NCBI GenBank assembly: GCA_018830925.1
Contig: JAHJRK010000153.1
Span: 1-10,470 of the forward strand
DNA length: 10,470 nucleotides
Direction of reading: 5' to 3'
DNA from: Pseudomonadota bacterium
Lineage (GTDB): Bacteria > Desulfobacterota > Desulfobacteria > Desulfobacterales > RPRI01
The notes beneath the pieces are model-generated. The model was not told the DNA's origin. It did not search any database and was given only the letters and a program-made list of their open reading frames with translations. Made by a program: the position numbers and the translations under genes. Within the stretch, counting starts at the first letter, position 1. Each line of letters begins with the position of its first letter. Below are positions 1 through 5,507 of this stretch, in pieces.

Positions 1-70
1 GAAGATGGTCATCAACCGGAAGGCTTCCTATCAATAAAGGCAGGCCGTAAGGCCTGAAATTGCTGCTCAT
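1..70 (-). CDS. Methionine synthase / uroporphyrinogen decarboxylase-like protein, N-terminal fragment
   Basis: A minus-strand reading frame starts with ATG at 70-68 and runs off the left edge of the window after 23 codons. The visible residues begin MSSNFRPYGLPLL and continue with IGSLPVDDHL. An N-terminal 'G-L-x-x-x-IGSLP-x-x-D' pattern is typical of the cobalamin-independent methionine synthase (MetE C-terminal) and uroporphyrinogen decarboxylase-like superfamily; in anaerobes these proteins are often methyltransferases or stand-alone MetE-like proteins. An AGGA ribosome site (83-80) lies about nine bases before the ATG. A TATAAT-like box at 93-88 is too close to the gene to be a convincing promoter. 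Only the N-terminus is visible, so the exact family is inferred. Confidence 0.6.
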   Translation of the reverse strand, partial: MSSNFRPYGLPLLIGSLPVDDHL

Positions 71-166
71 AAGATCACATCCTATCAATTATATTATTTT
101 ATAAATCAAGTTAACATGAACATAAGCTATCTGACAATAAAAAAACTCCTCGTGATTCGCAGTTCG

Positions 167-204
167 ATTGAAGCTCCCAGCCGCAAGCAGAGGGAAGCTT
201 CAAT
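167..204. repeat. Imperfect inverted repeat in the 71-407 intergenic region
   Basis: Arms at 167-178 and 192-204 pair over 12 bp (ATTGAAGCT with AGCTTCAAT, plus CCC with GGG), with one bulged A at 195 and a 13-nt loop that holds CGCAAG. Neither side is followed directly by a T run, so it does not look like an ordinary terminator. It resembles the REP-like palindromes found between genes in many Proteobacteria. Apart from this palindrome, the hairpin at 238-277 and the tatA promoter, I see nothing in the 71-407 gap. Confidence 0.5.
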
Positions 205-237
205 AACTTATATCAGCCCATACTCCGCCCTATCCAT

Positions 238-277
238 AAACAGGATGTTACGCAAAGGTCTAACCTTGCGCCTGTTT
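238..277. other. Extended two-part hairpin upstream of the tatA promoter
   Basis: The outer stem AAACAGG (238-244) pairs with CCTGTTT (271-277). The inner stem CGCAAAGGT (251-259) pairs with ACCTTGCG (263-270) with one bulged A and a CTA loop. Six unpaired bases (245-250) separate the two stems on the left side. It lies just upstream of the tatA -35 box, so it is not in the tatA leader. It could be a REP-like element, a regulator site or part of a small RNA; no T run follows it. Confidence 0.45.
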
Positions 278-296
278 GCCTTCCTGCCATAATTGA

Positions 297-325
297 TTGA
301 CACTCATACAGGCCGGTGTTATATT
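297..325 (+). promoter_or_regulatory. Sigma-70-type promoter of tatA
   Basis: A perfect -35 box TTGACA (297-302) is followed by a 17-nt spacer and a -10 box TATATT (320-325, five of six consensus bases). Transcription would start near 332, leaving a leader of about 75 nt before the tatA ATG at 408. This is the clearest promoter in the window. Confidence 0.75.
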
Positions 326-407
326 TCGTCGTCACATAAACCAGAAACAGTTCTTGCAGCTTCTGCTCGAACTGAAATAAAAAGGATAATATAAACAGGA
401 GGGCTGT

Positions 408-590
408 ATGTTTGGAATAGGAATGCAGGAACTTATAGTTATACTTGTCATCGTTCTGATTATTTTTGGAGCCGGCAAACTTCCTGAAATAGGATCGGGT
501 CTGGGTAAGGCAATAAAAAATTTCAGGGGTGCAGCCACAGAACCTGAAAAAAAAGATCCTGAAAAAATCGAGGAAGAGAAAAAAACCTGA
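408..590 (+). CDS. tatA: Sec-independent protein translocase subunit TatA/TatE
   Basis: This 60-residue protein is a pore-forming component of the twin-arginine translocase, which moves folded, often cofactor-bearing, proteins across the inner membrane. Residues 1-5 are a short N-terminal end, residues about 6-22 (QELIVILVIVLIIFGAG) form the single membrane segment, and the hinge FGAGKLPEIG (20-29) carries the conserved F-G and L-P of the family. An amphipathic helix (about 29-41) and a short, highly charged Lys/Glu tail follow. The AGGAGG site (397-402) is 5 nt before the ATG, which fixes the start. It has its own promoter and terminator, so it is monocistronic here, with no tatB or tatC adjacent. 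A TatE-type paralogue cannot be separated from TatA by sequence alone. Confidence 0.93.
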   Translation: MFGIGMQELIVILVIVLIIFGAGKLPEIGSGLGKAIKNFRGAATEPEKKDPEKIEEEKKT

Positions 591-625
591 TATCCTCCTG
601 TCTCTTATGACTTCTATCGACATTA

Positions 626-660
626 ACGGGCAGTTTAGATTAATAATCTGCCCGTTTTTT
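626..660 (+). terminator. Rho-independent terminator of tatA
   Basis: An 8-bp stem ACGGGCAG (626-633) pairs with CTGCCCGT (648-655) around a 14-nt AT-rich loop, and the stem runs directly into a T6 tract (655-660). It lies 36 nt after the tatA stop and ends 36 nt before the convergent ssb stop. On the minus strand no T run follows, so it should act mainly on tatA. Confidence 0.85.
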
Positions 661-695
661 CTTGCCTTAATTGCCCTGAACCTTTAACCCTGTCA

Positions 696-1139
696 TCAGA
701 ATGGGATATCATCATCTTTAGCGTCATGATGAATGGGGCCGGGAATATCACGCTCCATGGCATCGTCATCATGATGGCGGGCTTTTTTGGACGAATCACC
801 CGAATCTTTCCTGTCTAAAAACTGCACATCTGAGGCCACTATTTCGGTAGTGTATTTTCTGTTACCTTCTTTGTCGTCCCAGGACCTTGTCTGAATACGG
901 CCTTCAATATAAACCTGTTTTCCTTTCGACAGATATTCGCCGCATATTTCACCCAGCTTGCCGAAAGCAACGATGCGATGCCATTCGGTGCGCTCTTTCT
1001 TCTCGTTACTCTCTTTGTCTTTCCACTCTTCGGATGTGGCGATGCTGAAATTGGCAATAGCCAGTCCGCCCGTTGTATAGCGTATTTCAGGATCTTTACC
1101 CAGCCTGCCTATAATCATTGCCTTGTTTAGACCTGACAT
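696..1139 (-). CDS. ssb: Single-stranded DNA-binding protein SSB
   Basis: SSB coats single-stranded DNA during replication, repair and recombination and recruits partner proteins through its C-terminal tip. The 147-residue protein has an N-terminal OB fold over about residues 1-110, with family signatures such as NKAMIIGRLGKDPE (5-18), the segment ANFSIAT (29-35), WHRIVAFGKLGE (53-64) and YIEGRIQTRSW (77-87). A short linker with several His and Asp residues leads to the acidic partner-binding tail DDDIPF (142-147), intact at the very end. An AGGAGG site (1150-1145) lies 5 nt before the ATG at 1139. The length is slightly below the E. coli protein (178 residues) because the linker is short, as is common outside Gammaproteobacteria. 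It is transcribed alone, convergent with tatA and divergent from the methyltransferase cluster. Confidence 0.96.
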   Translation of the reverse strand: MSGLNKAMIIGRLGKDPEIRYTTGGLAIANFSIATSEEWKDKESNEKKERTEWHRIVAFGKLGEICGEYLSKGKQVYIEGRIQTRSWDDKEGNRKYTTEIVASDVQFLDRKDSGDSSKKARHHDDDAMERDIPGPIHHDAKDDDIPF

Positions 1140-1172
1140 TTTTACCTCCTTATTATAGAGTTGTTTTTCATA

Positions 1173-1200
1173 AATACATAAAATGACTCCGTTCTGTCAA
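1173..1200 (-). promoter_or_regulatory. Possible ssb promoter
   Basis: On the minus strand a perfect TTGACA (1200-1195) is followed after 16 nt by TGTATT (1178-1173), four of six bases of a -10 box. A TATAAT sequence also occurs at 1157-1152 but abuts the ribosome site, so it is unlikely to be the functional -10. The -35 is convincing and the -10 is weak. Confidence 0.35.
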
Positions 1201-1324
1201 CCAGGATAAAAAATGGATAAAAAAGGACTCACCGCCATGCATGTTGACTTCTTTTCATCCGTCTGCCATACAAAGAATATCTTATTTATCGTTATAACAA
1301 ATCAAAATATATGAAAAATAGACA

Positions 1325-2017
1325 ATGAATGACAGCAATATAACTCTTGAATTTTCGGGGAAATACGACTCAAAACATTCCCTTGAGTATTACAAAAAGC
1401 ATAAAGACAGTATAGGGCGCAGACTGTCAAACATCCGGGAGCAGAGCATAGCGAGAAAGGCCCTGGCCATCGCCGGAAATCCGGCCATTGTACTTGACCT
1501 TCCCTGCGGTGCAGGACGGTTCTGGCCCCTCTTATGTGAAAAACCGGGCAGAACCATATATGCGTCTGACTACAGCCTTTCAATGATAATGGTCGCAAAA
1601 AAGCTCCTTGATCCTGCCACAGTAAAAAACATATCATGTTTTCAGACGTCCGCATTCAGTATCAATCTAAAAGCGGATGCGGTTGATTCCATATTCTGCA
1701 TGCGCCTTCTGCATCACATCGTAAAAAAAGATCACCGATTGGCATTGCTGAAGGAATTTCACAGAGTTACAAAGGACACGGTATGTTTATCTCTCTGGGT
1801 GGACGGCAATTACAAGGCATGGAAGAGAGAACGGCTCGAGCTTAAAAGAGACCACAAGGAATACAAAAACAGGTTTGTGGCAAACAGGCAGGAAATAGAA
1901 TCCGAGTTCCGCGAAGCCGGTTTTAATATCCTGGGGCTTATTGATTTTGCAAAATATTATTCCATGTGGCGGATATACGTTTTGCGTAAAAACATATCAA
2001 GAGCAAATGAAACTTAA
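1325..2017 (+). CDS. Class I SAM-dependent methyltransferase
   Basis: This 230-residue protein has a Rossmann-type methyltransferase fold. Motif I is VLDLPCGAGRF (57-67), the S-adenosylmethionine loop. An acidic residue after the second strand (ASD, 80-82) would bind the ribose hydroxyls, and FCMRLLHHI (124-132) corresponds to the motif IV region with the 'x-H-H' seen in many small-molecule methyltransferases. No membrane segment is seen. The ATG at 1325 has no clear ribosome site, but the N-terminal 'GKYDSKHSLEYYKKH' stretch looks family-like, so I keep it. The stop overlaps the start of the following kinase-like gene by 11 nt, which suggests translational coupling. The acceptor is unknown; the context (InaA/WaaP-type gene) hints at a lipid or glycan. 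A weak TTGACT box at 1244-1249 may belong to its promoter. Confidence 0.85.
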   Translation: MNDSNITLEFSGKYDSKHSLEYYKKHKDSIGRRLSNIREQSIARKALAIAGNPAIVLDLPCGAGRFWPLLCEKPGRTIYASDYSLSMIMVAKKLLDPATVKNISCFQTSAFSINLKADAVDSIFCMRLLHHIVKKDHRLALLKEFHRVTKDTVCLSLWVDGNYKAWKRERLELKRDHKEYKNRFVANRQEIESEFREAGFNILGLIDFAKYYSMWRIYVLRKNISRANET

Positions 2018-2786
2018 GGAAATCTTTCATTCGGAAAATGAAAGGGAATTATTGGCTCTCAATGGTCTTGGCTCCTTTGAATCATTGTGGGATTTGAAGG
2101 GGCATTTCATCGAAGAGCCGAATTACCGCCGGGGCGGGTGGAGCGGCATCGTTCTTCATGAAATACGGCTTCAAAACGGGCAACCGTTAAAAATCATAAT
2201 AAAGCGCCAGGAAAACCACACCTTCAGATCTCTTCTTCACCCTTTAAGGGGAACTCCAACTTTTTCCAGGGAATACAAAAATATATGCCGCCTTGAAAAA
2301 CGTAATATTCCCACCCTTCAACCCCTCTTCTATGGTGAACGGAAGCTAAAGGGTAAAGCGCAGGCTGTTCTGGTTGTGTGTTTCCTGAACGGCTACCGGA
2401 ATCTCGACGATCTTCTTACGGAAGCAGGCAAAAATGAAAACTTTGATATAAAAAGCATAATAGGCCCGGTAGCGGACATGATCGCAAAGATTCATTTTTT
2501 CCGCTTTCAGCACAGCTGCCTTTACGGAAAGCATGTTTTCGTTAAAACAGAAAAAAACGGCTCTGCCGACGTCCGGCTTATTGACCTTGAAAAAATGCAT
2601 TTCGGGTTATCCAGCTTTTCTGTTGCAGTCCATGATCTTGGAGCCCTGTTCCGGCATGCCCCCTGGCCGGGAGATTCATGGAAGCTTTTTCTGCAAAGTT
2701 ATCTGAGCAAAGCAGGCATGGAAAGTAAGGAGAAAAGGCTTTGTAAAGCATTGGGAGAAAAAATAGGAAAGAAGAGAAAAAAGTAA
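2007..2786 (+). CDS. Lipopolysaccharide kinase (InaA/WaaP) family protein
   Basis: This 259-residue protein belongs to the Kdo/WaaP-like branch of the protein-kinase fold, whose studied members phosphorylate lipopolysaccharide core sugars. IIIKRQEN (64-71) holds the likely ATP-binding lysine K67 or nearby K63-type position; SREY (87-90) holds a helix-C-type glutamate; HSCLYGKHVFV (169-179) occupies the catalytic-loop position; LIDLEKM (191-197) is the metal-binding DFG-equivalent, with D193. The loop has Cys where eukaryotic-type kinases have the catalytic Asp, so activity is uncertain, although InaA-type proteins vary here. I chose ATG 2007 over an upstream ATG at 1941, which would add 22 residues read from inside the methyltransferase gene. 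It overlaps that gene by 11 nt and precedes the DUF2804 gene by 12 nt. The C-terminus is Lys/Arg-rich. Confidence 0.8.
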   Translation: MKLKEIFHSENERELLALNGLGSFESLWDLKGHFIEEPNYRRGGWSGIVLHEIRLQNGQPLKIIIKRQENHTFRSLLHPLRGTPTFSREYKNICRLEKRNIPTLQPLFYGERKLKGKAQAVLVVCFLNGYRNLDDLLTEAGKNENFDIKSIIGPVADMIAKIHFFRFQHSCLYGKHVFVKTEKNGSADVRLIDLEKMHFGLSSFSVAVHDLGALFRHAPWPGDSWKLFLQSYLSKAGMESKEKRLCKALGEKIGKKRKK

Positions 2787-2798
2787 GGAGAAATCCGC

Positions 2799-3821
2799 AT
2801 GAACATAAAAGAGGAAACAAAGCTCATCGGCCCTGAAGGACGGCCTCTCTTTGGCATACGCAGCTCTCCTGTAGAATCCTTCAATCTGTCCGACTTCAGA
2901 GTTTACGGAACAGATAAAAAAGAAGGCCTCTTAAAAGGCCTCATCACCAGATTCCGGATAAAGAGATGGCAGTATCTTGGCGTCTGCAACGATGAAGTCA
3001 TATTCGGCGCGGCCATAGTCAACCTCGGATACATGACCAACATGTTCACCTATATATTTGACCGCAGGGCAGGCAGGATGAAACAGATGGAAGCTATTCT
3101 TCCATTCGGCAAGGCAGGCCTCTTTACAGGATCTTCCCGGAACGGCTCCGCCTCTTTTAAAAACGGAAATACATCCCTTGATTTTACCAACCAGCCTCAA
3201 AATATTCATGCAAAAATTTCGGCTGGTGGGAAATTGCAGGCGGAGTTAAACTTTTTAAAGTCGGCAGAACCTCTTTGCTGTACAACACGGGTCGGGCTTG
3301 GCGGGTTTAACTACACGCATAAAGAGGCAGGGATTCCTGCCGGTGGTTTTATCAGCCTTGACGGGAAAAGATGGGAGATATTCGAAAAAGAATCATCAGG
3401 CGTTTTGGATTATACCTTCGGGTATCTTGCAAGAAATACCTTCTGGAACTGGGCATCGGGAGGCGGTTTCGATGTGTCCGGAAACAGAATCGGTTTCAAT
3501 CTTGTTCAGGGAGTCAATGAAACCGGTTTTACTGAAAACGCATTCTGGATAAACGGCAGAATGATAAAAACCGATGTTGTTGATTTTAAGTACAGCGACC
3601 TAGATCTCCTTAAGCCATGGGAAATCACATCAAATGACGGCAGAGTCAATCTTCTCTTTTATCCGGAAGGTGAAAGAGCTGCAGATATAAACATCGGCCT
3701 GATTGCGAGCAGGTTTCACCAGCCTTTCGGGAGGTTCGAGGGAAGATTGACGGACGGCATAGAATCCTGGCAATTGAAAAATGTCGCGGGTTTTACTGAA
3801 GAACACTATGCAAAATGGTAG
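2799..3821 (+). CDS. DUF2804 domain-containing protein
   Basis: This 340-residue protein matches the DUF2804 family along its full length, from the opening LIGPEGRPLFGI (9-20) to the closing EEHYAKW (334-340) that commonly ends the family. Segments such as WQYLGVCNDEVIFGAAIVNLGY and FGYLARNTFWNWASGGG are rich in aromatic and glycine residues, suggesting an extended beta-sheet fold. The family is uncharacterised; a relationship to lipocalin-like or hydroxyneurosporene-synthase-like folds has been suggested for similar proteins, and I cannot confirm it. No signal peptide or membrane segment is visible, so it is probably cytosolic. An AGGAG site (2786-2790) precedes the ATG by 8 nt and overlaps the kinase-like gene's stop codon, supporting co-transcription. 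A role in lipid handling would fit the neighbours but is an inference. Confidence 0.85.
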   Translation: MNIKEETKLIGPEGRPLFGIRSSPVESFNLSDFRVYGTDKKEGLLKGLITRFRIKRWQYLGVCNDEVIFGAAIVNLGYMTNMFTYIFDRRAGRMKQMEAILPFGKAGLFTGSSRNGSASFKNGNTSLDFTNQPQNIHAKISAGGKLQAELNFLKSAEPLCCTTRVGLGGFNYTHKEAGIPAGGFISLDGKRWEIFEKESSGVLDYTFGYLARNTFWNWASGGGFDVSGNRIGFNLVQGVNETGFTENAFWINGRMIKTDVVDFKYSDLDLLKPWEITSNDGRVNLLFYPEGERAADINIGLIASRFHQPFGRFEGRLTDGIESWQLKNVAGFTEEHYAKW

Positions 3822-3882
3822 AGAGTATCCATCCGGAAACAATTATGGACGCAATTGAGTTTTATGGGGAAGTGAATAGTTA

Positions 3883-4437
3883 ATGGATCCTGTAACTCAT
3901 TTGACTTCGGGGGCTCTGGGAAGAGGAGCTTTACAGAGTTATCAAAATGACCGGCACATGATGCTCTTTTGCATCATTGCTGCGCTTCTGCCCGACATAG
4001 ACAATATTATAGGTTTACTCGGTCCTGAACTTTACCTTATTCACCACAGGGGCGCCACCCACTCTCTTGCCGGAGGAATAACACTTGCTATTGTTCTTGT
4101 TTTTACCTTCCGCTTATTCATAAAGTCATTTAATATAAAAAAGGGCTTTGTAACAGCGTTGTCGCTGATTTTCCTGCACATTTTCCTTGATCTTGTCACA
4201 GCATACGGCACCCAGGTATTTTATCCGTTTACAAACAGGAGATATTCCTTTGAATCCGTTTTTATAATTGACCCTTTATATACTCTTGTTTCGGCAATTA
4301 TTTTCTTTATCTCGCTTATTGACAAAAAGAGAGAAAAAACAATTGCCATGACAGGGATTATATGGATATTTATCTATCCGGCAATCAATCTCGGAATAAA
4401 AACATATCTTGAGAAAAATACGGTTTTGCAGGCGTAA
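3883..4437 (+). CDS. YdjM/DUF457-type membrane-bound metal-dependent hydrolase, N-terminal part (frameshifted)
   Basis: These 184 residues contain the family core: the start MDPVTHLTSGALG with H6, LLPDIDNI (36-43) with D38 and D40, HHRGATHS (54-61), LHIFLDLVTAYGTQ (98-111) with H99 and D103, and FIIDPLY (127-133). These His and Asp residues make up the presumed metal site. Three to five hydrophobic stretches (about 26-46, 62-80, 90-108, 133-147, 153-170) indicate an inner-membrane protein. Typical members continue for a further 100 or more residues in a soluble C-terminal part. Here the frame ends just after an A5 run (4414-4418), while the expected C-terminal part follows in the next frame. 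A weak GGGGAAG ribosome site (3866-3872) lies 10 nt before the ATG. It is 61 nt after the DUF2804 gene and may share its transcript. Confidence 0.8.
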   Translation: MDPVTHLTSGALGRGALQSYQNDRHMMLFCIIAALLPDIDNIIGLLGPELYLIHHRGATHSLAGGITLAIVLVFTFRLFIKSFNIKKGFVTALSLIFLHIFLDLVTAYGTQVFYPFTNRRYSFESVFIIDPLYTLVSAIIFFISLIDKKREKTIAMTGIIWIFIYPAINLGIKTYLEKNTVLQA

Positions 4438-4496
4438 AGCTTATTGACAGAAAACCGGTTGCCTTTCTCGGCAGGTTCAATAAGGCCGGAAAAGAG

Positions 4497-4769
4497 ATGT
4501 TCGATAAATTCGGAAAGGATGCATCTATTTTTAATACTTACGCCTGGTTTGCCGTATATCCTGTTTTTGAAACTGAAAAGTCGGGAGAAAAGAACCTGAT
4601 AATTTTCGGGGACCTGAGATTTTCCACCACTTCGAATTTTGCCGGGAGGTTATATAAAAACGGTAAGAAGCCTTTTTCTCTTACGGCAGTTCTTGATAAA
4701 GAAGGCAAATTCATTGAATATTACTACCAGAGACCCGGCGGGGTTAAAATTATCCATCATATTGAATAA
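4497..4769 (+). CDS. C-terminal part of the same YdjM/DUF457-type protein, separated by a frameshift
   Basis: This 90-residue frame from ATG 4497 reads like the soluble C-terminal domain of membrane-bound metal-dependent hydrolases: YAWFAVYPVFE (15-25), the hallmark FGDLRFS (37-43), and the ending PFSLTAVLDKEGKFIEYYYQ (59-78). The same frame is open upstream to about 4413 and reads EKYGFAGVKLIDRKPVAF across the junction, so coding sense continues through the apparent gap. Adding one A to the A5 run at 4414-4418 would join the two parts into a single protein of about 295 residues. The ATG is therefore probably internal and not a true start, although GGAAAAGAG before it could allow re-initiation. 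After the stop, 20 more in-frame codons (4770-4829) are open. Confidence 0.65.
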   Translation: MFDKFGKDASIFNTYAWFAVYPVFETEKSGEKNLIIFGDLRFSTTSNFAGRLYKNGKKPFSLTAVLDKEGKFIEYYYQRPGGVKIIHHIE

Positions 4770-4845
4770 GGCGGTAAAAAAGATTCTCTTTTGAAGCAGG
4801 CCGGTTTGGATGAACTTACTCTAATGGAATAATAGGCAAAATAAA

Positions 4846-5163
4846 TTGGCAATTTGTGCTTTTTGCGGTAAAGAAACGGAAGGGGCTTCGTCCTGCATCA
4901 AAAGCAGTATCAGGATAGATGGTGCGGATTATACCCCCCTGCCTTTTAAGAAAAAAACAGAGACGGTCTTTACAAGGGGGCAGCCGGTACGGTGCGCCGA
5001 ATGCAATGTCCTCCCGGGAGGTTTTCATCACGTCGGATGCGTCTTTGAAATTTGCCCGAAATGCGGCGGCAAATGGGTATATTGTGGCTGTTCAGGATTG
5101 AAGGTCAGGACTGACGGCAAATCGGAAAAGAAATGCAATGTAATACAATTTAAGCCGCTGTAA
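4846..5163 (+). CDS. Small Cys-rich, zinc-ribbon-like protein of unknown function
   Basis: This 105-residue protein has nine cysteines arranged in likely metal-binding pairs: C4-x2-C7 near the N-terminus, C50-x2-C53, then H61-H62 and C65 in GFHHVGC, C70-x2-C73 in CPKCGG, and C80-x-C82. The 'C-x2-C ... HHxGC ... CPKCGG ... C-x-C' pattern occurs in small hypothetical bacterial proteins; the function is not known to me. The N-terminal CAFCGKE looks like a separate zinc knuckle. The only usable start is TTG at 4846, because an in-frame stop lies at 4822-4824; there is no good ribosome site. It is probably cytosolic, with no membrane segment. It stands 76 nt after the frameshifted gene and is followed by the 53-nt repeat and a terminator-like hairpin. 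Confidence 0.65.
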   Translation: MAICAFCGKETEGASSCIKSSIRIDGADYTPLPFKKKTETVFTRGQPVRCAECNVLPGGFHHVGCVFEICPKCGGKWVYCGCSGLKVRTDGKSEKKCNVIQFKPL

Positions 5164-5201
5164 ATTAGTAAAGTAGTCATCTTGATGTCAAAAACGGCGT
5201 A

Positions 5202-5254
5202 AGGAGCCGTAACAAAATGGTCAGAAATGTAATGGTTATTTTATAACGGCTCCT
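5202..5254. repeat. 53-nt hairpin repeat, copy 1
   Basis: This unit begins AGGAGCCGT and ends ACGGCTCCT. The 17-nt arms pair with only two mismatched positions around a 19-nt loop that contains GGTCAGAAATG. It differs by one base from the copy at 8673-8725. An ACGGC at 5194-5198 just outside can form an alternative short stem with GCCGT (5206-5210); the same flanking motif occurs at the other site. It lies between the Cys-rich gene and the small membrane protein gene. It looks like a REP or miniature transposon-type element. Confidence 0.75.
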
Positions 5255-5268
5255 GATAAAATAAGGGG

Positions 5269-5296
5269 AGCGGCAACGGGTCAGCCGCTTCTTTTT
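5269..5296 (+). terminator. Probable terminator-like hairpin
   Basis: AGCGGC (5269-5274) pairs with GCCGCT (5284-5289) around a 9-nt loop, then TCTTTTT (5290-5296, counting the leading T-C) follows. It could end transcription from the Cys-rich gene, or attenuate reading into the small membrane protein gene, whose ribosome site begins three bases later. Confidence 0.55.
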
Positions 5297-5309
5297 ACAG
5301 GGAGAAAAA

Positions 5310-5474
5310 ATGAGTAGAATTCTCACCGGGTTGATTGCTGCTGTAGCCATATATTTTCTTTTCAGGATTCTTGCTTCCAAAAGAAACAAGCCGGAAGAGC
5401 CTGTAAAATATGTCTGTGATGAATGCGGAGAGAAGGATTGCGTTTGCCACAGGGAAGATGAGATACCAAAATAA
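5310..5474 (+). CDS. 54-residue membrane-anchored Cys-rich small protein
   Basis: A short gene starts at ATG 5310 and ends at TAA 5472-5474. Residues about 4-22 (ILTGLIAAVAIYFLFRILA) form one membrane segment. Basic residues follow (KRNK, 24-27), which would place the C-terminal part in the cytoplasm. That tail holds C36-x2-C39 and C44-x-C46-H47 (CDECGEKDCVCH), a possible zinc or other metal site. The AGGGAG ribosome site (5299-5304) is 5 nt before the ATG, which strongly supports translation. It is 33 nt upstream of the nitroreductase gene and likely co-transcribed with it. I do not recognise the family. A role as a small membrane-tethered metal or redox partner is only a guess. Confidence 0.7.
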   Translation: MSRILTGLIAAVAIYFLFRILASKRNKPEEPVKYVCDECGEKDCVCHREDEIPK

Positions 5475-5507
5475 TGATACAATCGCATAATATCAGGAGG
5501 ATAAAGC

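Noticed and set aside
1941..2006. Earlier ATG for the InaA-type gene
   Set aside because: It would add 22 residues read out of frame within the methyltransferase C-terminus; ATG 2007 gives a normal coupled overlap.
4411..4420. Programmed -1 frameshift in the hydrolase-like gene
   Set aside because: The site reads GAG AAA AAT, not an X-XXY-YYZ heptamer, and no strong downstream stem or pseudoknot was apparent.
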